This document shows, in pieces, positions 35,941 through 48,165 of a DNA stretch of 64,000 nucleotides (within the stretch, counting starts at the first letter, position 1; every line of letters begins with the position of its first letter). A program made the translations under genes and the position numbers. The notes beneath the pieces were generated by a model. That model had not been told where the DNA came from. It saw nothing but the letters and a program-made list of their open reading frames with translations, and made no database searches. The stretch lies in NCBI RefSeq assembly GCF_018873765.1, contig NC_057922.1:44846321-44910320 (forward strand), given 5' to 3'. The stretch is from Telopea speciosissima. Taxonomy: Eukaryota > Streptophyta > Magnoliopsida > Proteales > Proteaceae.

Positions 35941-37619
35941 TATTTGAGTTAAAATAAAACCGCAAGCGTACGGGTCAATCGTAGCTACGGGTCGAACACG
36001 AGGAGATATACGCCACTCTATTTAACTAACTTAAAAGTAATGCAAAGTGAACGAAATTAAAGTATTAAATTAAACTAACGAAAATCAATGCATCCTAACT
36101 CATAAGCATCTAACAAAATTAAGGGATTAAATCAGCATCCTAACACATGAGCATCTAACCTATCAAACTAAAGCAAATTGAAATAAATAAAATGCAACCA
36201 CACATACTAACCACATAAAAAGAAATAAGGGAATAAAAATGCATCCATAAACCACAACCATATAAAATTAAAATAAAAGGAATAGAGGGGGAAGAAGAAG
36301 AAGATAGAGAGAGATAGAGGAGATGGAGAATGAGATTGAGAGTTTAGATAGTAAAACCTGGATGTGCTTGTATGAATGTAATTGAAAAGCTTGAATACTT
36401 GCATAAACTTACCATGACCTCCTCTTCTAAATCTTCAAGTCTTGTCATCAACTTAAGAACTTAGACTAGAAGGCATAAAACCTAAACTAGAATTAAGAAA
36501 TTACAACCCAATTGAAGACTTAAATTGAAATTAAAGCATAAACTAAACCTATTATAATCATTAAATGAAAATCAAAAAAGCAAACTAGAACTTAGAAAAG
36601 CCAAAAATCACAAATTAGAAAGAGAGGAAGAGAAGAAATTTCACTAAGTGAATGAGCAATTTTTACAAGAGAGGTAGGGGGTATTTATAGGTGGAAGAGA
36701 GGAGAAGAGAGAAGATGGAAGTGTAGGAGAAATATTCCCTAAGAATCTTTCATCTTTTATAATGCCTTGAATCCTAAGAAAAAAGAAAAAAAATAGAAAG
36801 AAGAAGAAGAAAAGATTGTTTACATAGACCTTCTATTTCTAGAAAAATAAACTTCCAATTCTAACAAGTGCTTCATTTTCTTTGTAGATATCTTCTCCAA
36901 GCAATAAAATCAAAGCATCTTTGTTTTTTCAACCTTCCATAGATGAGAAAATATAAATCTATCCCAAGTAGAATTTCAGAAGTGCCCTTGAGAAGTTGGA
37001 GGAGAGAGAGAGAGTAAGGGTGATGATTAGGATTCCTTCAAGAATAAATAAAATACCCATTCTGTCCTTCAGAAAGCGTGGAGCATGGGGTGCTTATATA
37101 GGCCTCACCATTGTGTTCCTTGCGAAAAATCACCCAAAATAGACCTAAATTTCGTCAAATTCGAAGTTGGGGAGCCCAAGATATCTCAAGTTGAAGTTGG
37201 ACTGTCCAGAGCCTTCCAAATGGAATCTTTTAGGTACAGTAAAGTAACTTCTGATAATTGCGTTAAGGCTCCTGGAATCCGAACTTTTGCTTCACTTTGT
37301 CCCCGTCCGACTGTCAATAATTATAAATAAACCTCTACAGACCATTTTCGCACGTTGTTACGAAAACGGCCATAACTTCTTCGTTTCAACTCGGAATCAA
37401 GTGCCGTTTGAACCGTTCCGAAGCTGACTCGATGGGCTATGCATCCATACTATTAACATCTCTAAAAAGCTTAAAAACATCTTCTTAGCATCATCTCCTT
37501 CATTTTCATAATAATTCACCTAAACCCTGAAAAGCACAAGAAAGCACCGAGTAACTCTGTCTAATGTGATAAAATGTATGCTTTATGCCCTAAGATTTCA
37601 CACATAAATGTGCTCATCA
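35941..37619 (-). repeat. Athila 3' LTR
   Basis: 1679 bp. Minus strand starts TGATGAGCACATTTATG and ends AACTCAAATA, the last dinucleotide changed from CA to TA. Confidence 0.95.
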
Positions 37620-38783
37620 GATTCCCCCACACTTGAATGTTACTTGTCCTCAAGTAAAGCAAAATATAAACTAACCTAGAATGCAAAAAAAAATTCTAAC
37701 TCACTTTTGTAGGAATCACGGTTGCACTTAGCATGTGCAACAAGCCTTTCAACCCCTAGGTTACCCCTAGTGGACGAGTTGTGTCTCATGGGTGTTTGCA
37801 GTGAATATACACCCAAAATTCAATAAATCAAAAAGAATGATGTAAACTTTTCTCATGGCATAAGTAAGATAAGGCACACAATCTCAAAGAAATACTCAAC
37901 TAAAGATTAAGGAGCCAAAGGTTCCCCCACACTTGAATTTTATCACCCCACATCAATTCAAGTAACAAGCATGCATCAAGGTCAAGGGATCTCCTCATAT
38001 TTTTTGAACACTACTCACCTTCAAGTAAACCACTCATAGCACTAATGGAACCAAAGACTTAGGCATTGAGTATTTTTTATCATATTTTCTTTTCCAGGCA
38101 AAAAGCTTTTTTTTTTTTTCTTTCTCAACAACAAACTCTTTTTCTACTCTACTATTGTTCTCCGAATGACATGGTGGAGCATACACCAGACACCCAAATA
38201 CTTGATAGCTTTGCTTTTTGCATGTATCCATAAGACATTGAGACATTGATGCAAGAGTTTTTTTTTTTTTTTTTTTTTTGAGTTTCCTTCCAAGGAATTT
38301 CGATCAAGTCACCCTGCTTCATGAGGCACAATGCTCTGTCTAGTCCAAAGGAATTCCACTTTTCTTTCTGTCTCTTTTTTTTTTTTTTTCATTCATTTTC
38401 ACTTTCATGCCTTGCCACAAACAAATTGGTCTCAACTACTAGACAAAAGATCAAAGGGGTCCATAAACACATAGAGGAATCTAACTATCACATGAAGTAG
38501 CACTCATATTTTCAAACTCAATCCCCATCACCGGATATAAACCAACTACCATCCTTGAAAAGGGTTTTTTTTATTATTTCGCATGCTAGGGCACCTAATT
38601 CCCTCTCACTCTCACTTTGCAAATCGAAGAGACTTATACACATAACAAAAAACTATCACCACAATCAAAATTCATAAAATTCACAATTAAAGTCGAACAC
38701 CCCCCCCCACACTTAATTCATGCAGTATCCTCAATGCATGCAGAAAAGAAAGAATAAGGACAAGGGAGGGGATACATACCATA
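37620..38783 (-). other. Athila non-coding region between pol and 3' LTR, with polypurine tracts
   Basis: No env-like frame. Minus-strand AAGTGTGGGGGAATC abuts the 3' LTR (37620-37634). Similar tracts recur near 37921-37937 and 38701-38717 (AAGTGTGGGGGGGGG). Long T runs near 38109 and 38258-38280. Confidence 0.65.
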
Positions 38784-41700
38784 TCAGGGGTCAAGGTAAA
38801 GAGGCTCATGGAGATCCATGACCTCTTCTTCAATTGGAGTAGGCATCTCCATGTACGGCTTCAATCTTTGGCCATTGACCTTGAAAGTAGCTCCTATACT
38901 TGGATTGAGGACTTCAACAGCCCTATGAGGATAAGCTTTTTGAACAATATAGGGGCCATCCCATCTAGAACGCAGCTTACTTGGAAAGATATGCAAACGA
39001 GAATTGTATAACAAAACTTCTGGTTTACCTCAAAAGATTTTCTTAAAATGTGCCTATCATCGAAAGCCTTAGTTTTTTCCTTGTAAATCCGGACATTCTC
39101 ATATGCCTCATTCCTAAGCTCTTCCAACTCAGATAGTTGGAGATTCCTATGGGCACCTGCAGTGGGTAGGTTAAAGTTAAGCTTCTTGATAGCCCAAAAG
39201 GCCTTGTGCTCAATCTCTACAGGTAAGTGACATACCTTTTCATACACCAGACGGTACGGAGATTGACCAAGATCGATCTTGAAGGCTGTCCTATGGGCCC
39301 ACAACGCATCTACCAACCGGTGACCAATCCTTACTTTTCGGGTTGATGGTTTTCTCAAGAATTTGCTTGATCTGCCTATTTGAAACCTCAACCTGGCCAC
39401 TGGTTTGGGGATGGTAGGGTGTGGCTAACTTATGGACGACACCATACTTTCTCATGAGGGCCTCAAAAGGCCGATTACAAAAATGCTTACCCCGATAACT
39501 AATGATAGTCCGGGGAGTACCAAAACAAGAGAAGATGTTCTCCTTTAGAAATTTTACAACCACCTTGTGGTCATTGGTCTTACAAGCAACTGCCTCAATC
39601 CATTTGGACACATAGTCCACAGCAAGTAATATGTACAGGTTATCAAAAGAGTTAGGGAAAGGCCCCATGAAATCAATATCTCATACATCAAACACCTCAA
39701 CCACCAGAATTGGGTTGAGGGGCATCGTATTTCTCTTAGTAAGACGCCCTAAGGATTGGCATGAAGAACATGCCTTACAATAAGTAAAAGCATCTTTAAA
39801 CGGGCTAGGCCAATAAAATTCACACTGTAAAACCTTGTTTACAGTCTTATTAGGCCCAAAATGGCCTCCACAAGCCTGATCATGGCAAAAAGATAAGACA
39901 GATTGTTGCTCATGATCAGGGACACATCTCCGGATTACTTGATCCGGACAGGTCTTAAAAAGATAAGGATCATCCCAAAAGAAATACTGAACTTGTGAAA
40001 AGAAACGATTCTTATCTTGGGTGGACCAATGTGCAGGTGTCACACCTGTAACCAGATAATTAACAATGTCAGCAAACCAAGGTTCACTAGACACTGCCAT
40101 CAGATACTCATTAGAAAAATTCTCGTTGACTGGAGAATCAACAGTCAAGGAATTAGGCAGCCGAGATAGATGGTCTGCAACCAAATTTTCACACCCTTTC
40201 TTATCCCTAATTTCAAGATCAAATTCTTGTAACAAAAGAACCCACCTAATGAGGCAAGCCTTGGCATCTTTCTTCTGTACAAGATATTTGATAGCTGCAT
40301 GGTCAATATAAACAATCACATGTGATCCAACCAAGTAGGGTCTAAATTTCTCTAAAGCAAACACAACAGCTAAAAATTCTTTCTCAGTGGTGGCATAATT
40401 AAGCTGTGCATCATTAAGAGTCCGACTTGCATAATAAATCACATGGGATAATTTATTGATTCTTTGCCCAAGAACAGCCCCTATAGTAAAATCAGAGGCA
40501 TCACACATAAGCTCAAATGAAACTGTCCAATTTGGAGCTTGAATAATGGGGGCTGAGGTCAAAGCTCTTTTCAATCGCTTAAAACTATCATGACACTCAG
40601 AACAGAAATCAAATGGGCAGTCCTTTGCCAAAAGAGAAGTGAGAGGTCTAGCTATCTGGCTAAAGTCCTTGATGAATCTCCTATAAAAACCTGCATGGCC
40701 AAGAAAAGATCTAATGTTCTTCACACTCTTGGGTGGTTGTAAATTGGAAATAAGGTCCACCTTAGATCTATCAACCTTGATCCCTTCTTTGGACATAATG
40801 TGACCAAGAACTATGCCTTGCTTTACCATGAAGTGGCACTTCTCCCAATTCAGGACCAAGTTCTTTTCTATGCATCTTTTAAGAACTAAAGAGAGATGAT
40901 GCAAGCAATTAGAAAAAGTAGAGCCGTGAATAAAAAAATCATCCATAAACACCTCTAGGAAGTGCTTTACCATATTAGAAAAGATACTCATCATGTACCT
41001 TTGGAATGTAGCAGGGACATTGCAAAGCCCGAAAGGCATACATCGGTAAGCAAAGGTTCCATAAGGGCATGTGAAAGTGGCCTTGTGTTGGTCCTCTAGA
41101 GCAATAGGAATTTGGTTATAGCCTGCATAACCATCAAGAAAACAATAATATTCATGGCCAACTAGTCTCTCTAACATCTGATCAATAAAAGGCAAGGGGA
41201 AGTGGTCCTTCCAAGTTACCGCATTCAATTTTCTATAGTCAATGCACACTCTCCATCCCGTTTGGATACGGGTTAGAATCAACTCATTATTGACATTCTC
41301 AACTACAGTGACTCCTCCTTTCTTAGGCACAACCTGCATAGGACTCACCCATTGGCTATCAAAAATAGGATAAATGATGCCATAATCTAAGCATTTTAGG
41401 ATCTCTTTCTTGATTGCCTCTTTCATCACAGGATTAGCCCTCCTTTGGGGTTCCCTAGAAGGTTTGGAACTCTCCATCAGATGTATATGATGTTGAACAA
41501 TGAAGGGACTAATACCTTTGATGTCAGACATGGTCCAACCTATGGCTTTCTTATGGTCCTTTAGAAGCTTAATCAACTCTTCTTCCTGAATAGAAGTCAA
41601 ATCAGAAGCAATAATAACAGGAAGAGTATGATCATGTCCTAAGAAGGCATACTTGAGATTGGAGGGCAATGCCTTCAACTCTAATGTGGGGGGCTCAATA

Positions 41701-41862
41701 ATAGAGGATTTGGGAATGGAAGTGGATAGGGGTCCAAGGGGCTCTAAAGGTGGTTGGATGCTCCAGACCTCAGATAAGGGGGTATCATCAACACCCTCCA
41801 ATTCCTGCATACATTATTGATATCTCGAATCAAAATCAATCTCAACGAACGTATCAATATCA
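38784..41862 (-). pseudogene. Athila pol (RT-RNase H-integrase), nearly intact
   Basis: The long open frame 41810-39681 (709 residues) carries RT blocks [33 protein letters not shown] and the catalytic VFMDDF, RNase H with [15 protein letters not shown] and [10 protein letters not shown], and the integrase zinc domain with CKACSSCQ. A stop at 39680-39678 precedes the integrase core (39668-39291). There the second acidic residue of the D-D-E triad appears replaced: [11 protein letters not shown], where relatives have Asp. Frameshifts continue to 38784. A stop lies just before the 709-residue frame. Confidence 0.93.
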
Positions 41863-42774
41863 TCAAAAAAATCCTTGGAGCATATGCACCTCATCATCCA
41901 TATCAGGTTGTTTGCCCAACCTAAACACATTGAAGTCAACAGAAGTATTACCAAAAGATAATTTCATGAGACCATTCCTGCAATTGATTAAAGCATTACT
42001 AGTAGCTAGGAATGGCCTACCCAAGATGATAGGAATTTGGTCCTTGAAGTTGGCAATAGGTTGGGTATCTAAAACAATAAAGTCCACAGGAAAAATAAAT
42101 TCTTCAACCTTCAACAGGACATCCTCAATCATTCCCTTAGGAACTTTAACCCATCGATCTGCAAGCTGAAGAGTAATTTTGGTAGGTTTCAGTTCTCCCA
42201 ATCCCAGTTGTTGGTAGACATGAAAGGGTAAGAGGTTCACACTTGCACCAAGGTCCAATAAGGCATGATCAATAGTAGTATTGCCTATAGTGCAAGAGAT
42301 GGTGGGGCTACCAGGATCCTTATGCTTGGCTGCTACTAGCTGCGAGATGAGAGAACTGATGTTAGCAGCCAAGAATGCCTTTTTGGGCACATTGGTGGTC
42401 CGCTTTTGGGTGCATAAGTCTTTAAGGACTTTAGCATAAGTGGGGATCTGGGCAATAACATCCAACAAAGGGATATTCATCAGAACCTGTTTGAACACAT
42501 CCAATATTTTTTCCACAGAAGGAGATTTGTTGCTAACCAACCTATTTGGAAAAGGGGTAGGTGGGGTATAAATTCTTTCAGGGTTGGGCTTTTTAACTTC
42601 CTCAACAGAATCCTCTTTGGTTTCCTCAATCAAATCATCTGGAATATTTTTCAGGTTCATCAGACGAACCTGGAATAGTAGGCACTTCAATGGCCTATTC
42701 AGAAGGAGGAGAGTTAATAGGAGTATGATATGGTAAAGACTGAGGTGCACTAGCCTGTTGATACTCACGGCCAC
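41863..42774 (-). pseudogene. Athila gag-pro C-terminal frame with aspartic protease
   Basis: 303-residue frame. The protease shows ALLDLGASVNLLPFHVY at its active site and IILGRPFLATS in the C-terminal lobe. It overlaps the end of the gag frame by 80 bases in another phase and ends at a T run near 41863-41870, where a frameshift separates it from pol. Confidence 0.9.
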
Positions 42775-44266
42775 TCCTTAAAGCATAAACAACATTTACC
42801 TGTCTAGAGGGCCCTTGGTGCTGTTGGCCTTGTGCAACATTGGTTGGAGGAGGTTGGGTACCTTGTTGAATATGAACTTGATGCCTAGGATTTTGCTCAG
42901 GTTGGCTAGGTAACTTTCCTGTTTCCCTCTCATGTATGATTGTGATAAGCTGGGTGAGTTGTTTCTTCATGTTATTGTGGATTGTCATGAGAAGAGCTAT
43001 CTTGTTGTCCATCTCATTCAGTCTTGTTGTCTCTCTTGTATTGGTAAACTCTGGGGGTTGTTGATAAGGTGTAAGGAGAGGAGGCCTAGCAGAATTAATA
43101 GAAGGTCCTGGATGAAGATGAGGGGGGAAAGGGTTAGGAGACAGCACTTGGTTTTGTGATGCAAAGTTGGGCCTTTGGACACCAGGCTGGCCTTGATGGT
43201 TAAAGTTGGATGGGCCTACTTGGTTCTCTTGATTCCAAGAGAAACTAGGGTGATTTCTCCATCCTGGATTATAAATATTGCTATATGGGTTATTTTGGTA
43301 GAGAGCACTTACATTCTCAATACTGGAATTGCTAACCAAGGTGTTGGGGCATTCCTCAGAAAGGTGTCCAGGGGTTTGGCACCAACTGCATACCGACACA
43401 TGGTTGACCTGATTAACTGGTATAGACTCTTTAAGAACTATGGACTCCAACCATTTTATGAGGCTATCAAGTTTGGCCTCCTTGGCTGACATACCCTCAA
43501 TTAGATACCCCTTAGTGGTCCTTTCAGCCTCTTGGGAAGATTCCCATTCCCTAGTCTTATCAGCCAAGTTGGTTAAGAATGACTATGCATCATTCTCCTC
43601 AGAAAAAGAAGTAAAGCCTGCTGGACACATAGACTCTACAAGTTGCTTGGTCTGATAATCAATACCCTCATAAATAATTTGGCATAGTTGCCACAAGTCG
43701 AAACCATGGTGAGGGCATTCTAAGAGGAGATCCTTGAATCCGTCCATGAATTTAAAAAAAGACTCATGTGGTTTCTGCATGAACTGGAGGATGTCACTCT
43801 TAAGCTTATTGGTCTTGTGAAGAGGGAAGAATTTTCTTAAAAAGACAATGGTGAACTCATCCCATATATTAATGGAGTTTGTAGGCAGTCCATAAAGCCA
43901 CTTCTTGGCCTGGTCTTTCAGGGCAAAGGGTATAAACCTAAGCCTAACTGCATCATCAGTCAAATTCTGGACCTTAATTAGAACACAGACCTCCTCAAAT
44001 TCCCTAAGGAAAAGATATGCATCCTCATTAGCCATCCCATGGAAATGGGGTAGCATGCTGATGAAATTGGTCTTGAGTTCATAGTTATTCCCTGTAACAA
44101 CAGGCAGACTAATGCATGAGGGCTGTGCAGCTCTGGTGGGGTAGAACCTATCCTTAAGAGTCTTGGGTTGTTGGCCAACTATGGTCAAAGGTGGGGTTAA
44201 AGGTAGTGGAGGAGGTGGTATTCTAATAAGACGATTAGATGAATCACGAGTCCACACCGTAGCCAC
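42695..44266 (-). pseudogene. Athila gag with one in-frame stop
   Basis: Starts near MATVWTRDSSNRLIRIP. Capsid-like core LPHFHGMANEDAYLFLREFE, FALKDQAKKWLYGLP and FFPLHKTNKLKSDI. A TAG at 43585-43583 splits the 227-residue frame from the next 290 residues in the same phase. The CCHC knuckle CSWCQTPGHLSEEC is intact. The C-terminal half is rich in Pro, Gln and Asn. Confidence 0.92.
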
Positions 44267-44737
44267 CTAAACAGATATGAGGCCTCCTTTGAAAAATTAA
44301 AGAAGAAAAAAAAAATAAGACTTAAGGAAAAAAAAATACTAAAAATAAGAGAGAGCCCAAGGTAGATAGTGTATCTATCCCTCAAAAATCGAAACAATGG
44401 TTCCAAAACTGTAAGGATGCCATATAGGTTAACAGCAAGGGAACCCGTATAGTCTTCTATAGCCACCTACGGGCGACTCCAAATGGATTCTGATATAGAG
44501 TGGAGGACTACTATACGTTTATGTTTCCAACGCTCTCAGTATGTCGCTTTCCTGTTATCAAGAGTGGTCACCTCCAAAGATAAGTCACATGCCAATCCAC
44601 CCAACCAAGTCAACATGTAGTGTCATAGGTAACTTAATTCTATGAGGGACACCAAAAGATGGAGGGTTGAAGCATATGAAGGACTTTAGATTGGGCGCAC
44701 ACTATTTGAAACAGAAGAGAAACAAGAAGAGGTTTTC

Positions 44738-44768
<31 letters not shown>

Positions 44769-44815
44769 TAATAAACTAAAACACTTTGAACTACTTAAAA
44801 ATCAGATAAATAATC

Positions 44816-44833
44816 TCCCCGACAACGGCACCA
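44816..44833 (-). other. Athila primer-binding site
   Basis: TGGTGCCGTTGTCGGGGA, close to TGGCGCCGTTGCCGGGGA, the tRNA-Asp-type site usual for Athila. Six bases separate it from the 5' LTR end at 44840. Confidence 0.85.
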
Positions 44834-44839
44834 AAAACT

Positions 44840-46539
44840 TGTTTGAGTTAAAATAAAACCGCAAGTGTACGGGTCAATCGTAGCTACGGGTCAAACACGA
44901 GGAGATATACGCCACTCTATTTAACTAACTTAAAAGTAATGCAAAGTGAACCAAATTAAAGTGTTAAATTAAACTAATTAAACTAACGAAAATCAATGCA
45001 TCCTAACTCATAAGCATCTAACAAAATTAAGGGATTAAATCAACGTCCTAACACATGAGCATCTAACCTATCAAACTAAAGCGAATTGAAATGAATAAAA
45101 ATGTAGCCACACATACTAACCACATAAAAAGAAATAAGGGAATAAAAATGCATCCATAAACCACAACCATATAAAATTAAAATAAAAGGAATAGAGGGGG
45201 AAGAAGAAGAAGATAGAGAGAGATAGAGGAGATGGAGAATGAGATTGAGAGTTTAGATAGTAAAACCTGGATGTGCTTGTATGAATGTAATTGAAAAGCT
45301 TGAATATTTGCATAAACTTACCATGGCCTCCTCTTCTAAATCTTCATGTCTTGTCATCAACTTAAGAACTTAGACTAGAAGGCATAAAACCTAAACTAGA
45401 ATTAAGAAATTACAACCCAATTGAAGACTTAAATTGAAATTAAAGCATAAACTAAACCTATTATAACCATTAAATGAAAATCAAAAAAGCAAACTAGAAC
45501 TTAGAAAAATCAAAAATCACAAATTAGAAAGAGAGGAAGAGAAGAAATTTCACTAAGTGAAGGAGCAATTTTTACAAGAGAGGTAGGGGGTATTTATAGG
45601 TGGAAGAGAGGAGAAGAGAGAAGATGGAAGTGTAGGAGAAATATTCCCTAAGAAAAGAGAATATTCTCTTCTCTTTCCTCTTTTACAATGCCTTGAATCC
45701 TAAAAAAAAAGAAAAAAAATAGAAAGAAGAAGAGAAGATTGTTTACATAGACCTTCTATTTCTAGAAAAATAAACTTCCAATTCTAACAAGTGCTTCATT
45801 TTCTTTGTAGATATCTTCTCCAAGCAATAAAATCAAAGCATCTTTGATTTTTCAACCTTCCATAGATGAGAAAATATAAATTTATCCCAAGTAGAATTTC
45901 AGAAGTGCCCTTGAGAAGTTGGAGGAGAGAGAGAGTAAGGGTGATGACTAGGATTCCTTCAAGAATAAATAAAATACCCATTCTGTCCTTCAAAAAACGT
46001 GGAACAAGGGATGCTTATATAGGCCTCACCATTGTGTTCCTTGTGAAAAATCACCCAAAATAGACCCAAATTTCGTCCAATTCGAAGTTGGGGAGCCCAA
46101 GATATCTCAAGTTGAAGTTGGACTGTCCAGAGCCTTCCAAATGGAATCTTTTAGGTACAGTAAAGTAACTTTTGATAATTATATTAAGGCCCCTGGAATC
46201 CGAACTTTCACTTCACTTTGTCTCCTTTCGACTATCAATAATTATAAATAAACCCCTATAGACCATTTTCGCGCATCATTACGGAAATGGCCATAACTTC
46301 TTCGTTTCAACTCGGAATCAAGTGCCGTTTGAACCATTGCAAAGCTGACTCGATGGGCTATGCATCCATACTATTAACACCTCTAAAAAGCTTAAAAATA
46401 TCTTCTTAGCATCATCTCCACCATTTCATAATAATTCACCTAAACCCTGAAAAGCACAGGAAAGCACCGAGTAACTCTGTCCAATGTGGTAAAATGTATG
46501 CTTTATGCCCTAAGATTTCACACATAAATGTGCTCATCA
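44840..46539 (-). repeat. Athila 5' LTR
   Basis: 1700 bp, TG...CA ends intact. Differs from the 3' LTR mainly by point changes and one roughly 25-bp length difference near 45655-45680. Confidence 0.95.
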
Positions 46540-46689
46540 CAACCCAAACCTGATAAAGGAATCCACAACATCCCATACCACTAGGGCAATTCGTACATCA
46601 GATTCAGTTTACAGTTATACACATGGATTGTTATACCCGCACCCGAGAGCCTAATTATTATTATTTTTTTTTATCTATGTGATGTGTAG

Positions 46690-46981
46690 ATGGTGCTGCC
46701 ATGTATGTTGGTGAGCTGTTTGCAATGATGGTCAAGCCCAGTCACAAGATCATAGATTATGACACGAGTTTGCCTGTAGAGGAAAGATTCCTCAATTGGG
46801 AGTGGGGGAAATTCATAGATGATGACTTCACCAACTATCTTCCTAGCATAAATCCTAGGAGCAAGGCACACTGGGAGGCACACCCTGTGTTGTGCCATAT
46901 CAACAATTTATCTCGATGAGGTTAGCATTGAAGTGAGGAAGCTGTTCGAGATCACGGAGGACACATGGTGACAGCCAAGGG
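46690..46981 (+). pseudogene. LTR ORF1, diverged copy
   Basis: Follows a T-rich tract and gatgtgtag (acceptor-like, 46681-46689). Encodes GAAMYVGELFAMMVKPSHKI, VEERFLNWEWGKFIDDDF and, after a one-base shift near 46912, EVRKLFEITEDTW, then the stop at 46969-46971. Ten bases later comes a donor-like site, aaggg then gtaagat (GT at 46982). Phase at the acceptor equals that of the other copies. Confidence 0.5.
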
Positions 46982-47345
46982 GTAAGATACTTACCCTTAT
47001 TTTATTGCTTGTTAATACCCTCTTGAGTCCTTGATGTGCGGGCCAAAGCCCGAACCTTTTTGAAGTGTTAAAAGTCCTTTTCTTGGCATCGAATGGAAGG
47101 GCAGATGCAAGGTCACTGGTTGCATCCGTGCTTGCATCCGATGCTACTGTTAAGCCTATTTTGATTTAAACCTTATGTGGGACCCACTTGCCTAGGTCCG
47201 TGGTGTTGCTGGTGTTCACCAAGCATGGTTAACACCTACCCTAGCCCCTTACTATGGTAGCCTAATGAGTGGGCCTACAAGGCCCAAGTTTTGTCTAAAA
47301 TGAGTCTTGAATGAGTTTTGTGTTGGGGGACACTAAGGGACCTTA

Positions 47346-47380
47346 GCCAAATAGGCCCTAAGTGGGGTATTGATATATGA
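47346..47380 (+). promoter_or_regulatory. LTR core promoter block
   Basis: gccaaataggccctaagt followed by tgatatatga. Same block as in the other Tekay-like LTRs; a purine-rich leader (47432-47486) follows. Confidence 0.6.
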
Positions 47381-47952
47381 GAGTGGGTATGACTATTCAT
47401 TAGTCATTACTCATTCTAAACCTAACAAAATCATGGGAGAGAGAGGGAGAGTTAAGAAGAAAGAGAAAAAGGGCAAGGAGAGAGGTTGGTGGTGGAGCTT
47501 GGCCCCACAAAGGAACAACTCTTGGAGCTCTTTGGTGTAATTTTCCACCTTCTTAACTAGGTAAGCCTCCTACCAACCAATTCTCTTTCCTCCCCTAGAT
47601 CTCTTTAGGTTTTGGGGTATTAATGGTTGGGTTTGGACCTAGGGTTTCACTTGAAAGCCCAAGGCTTGGTCCTAGTTCACTATGAGACCTCATAAGTGAT
47701 GTGTTTGTTCTTTAGTATCATCCATCAAAGCACCCTCTTAAAACCCCTTTGACCTTAGGGTTTCAAACACCCAAGAGAAACCCTAACTTTTGGATTTTGA
47801 TGTTAAATCTAAGGAACCTCTCAACCTTGAAAGATTTCTATTCCTAATAACTTAATGGGCCCTAGGACACCCCCTCCCTAAGCCTTAAAGCTTAGAAACC
47901 AACTGGAATAAGTTGGGTACAAGAAAACCTTAAAATTTCATGTTTGGCCGCC

Positions 47953-48165
47953 ATCGGATGCAAGGCTGGATCAAAGGTTGTTTGGGCATCCATGCTTGCA
48001 TCCTATGGATCCTACATAGAACAAAGGATTAGAGGCAAGTCCAGATCCAAGGTTGTCCTTGAATCCGTACTTGCGTTCGATGAATCTTGCACAAAACAAA
48101 CGACCGAAGGCAAGGTCGGATGCAAGACCCTGTCTGCATTCATGCTTGCATCTGATGATGCTGTC
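47953..48165. repeat. R-region hairpin modules, gcatcc/ggatgc type
   Basis: Three modules of about 77-bp period (47953, 48029, 48109) pair catcggatgcaagg-like arms with tgcttgcatcctatg-like arms. The U3 hairpin at 47096-47150 uses the same motif. The sequence is unrelated to the hairpins of the 7067 LTR. Confidence 0.7.

Larger units (their letters stand above)
35941..46539 (-). mobile_element. Full-length, young Athila Ty3/gypsy element
   Basis: 10.6 kb flanked by the 5-bp duplication caacc (35936-35940, 46540-46544). LTRs at 35941-37619 (3') and 44840-46539 (5') are very similar. The primer-binding site is at 44816-44833 (minus TGGTGCCGTTGTCGGGGA). Minus-strand order gag, protease, RT, RNase H, integrase; motif details are typical of Athila. 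No env-like frame is visible between pol and the 3' LTR. Few breaks: an in-frame stop in gag, a shift before protease, a shift and stop before RT, and a stop plus shifts in integrase. Confidence 0.95.

Noticed and set aside
36207-36404. Hydrophobic 65-codon ORF conserved in both Athila LTRs and the similar frame at 45116
   Set aside because: Identity follows from the LTR duplication itself, and the sequence is low-complexity pyrimidine-rich DNA.
37620-38783. Possible env-like gene of the Athila element
   Set aside because: Only one short frame (70 codons) with no signal peptide or transmembrane pattern; no support.
47953-48165. Regularly spaced repeats resembling a CRISPR array
   Set aside because: Imperfect hairpin modules within a plant LTR, with no uniform repeats or spacers; eukaryotic context.
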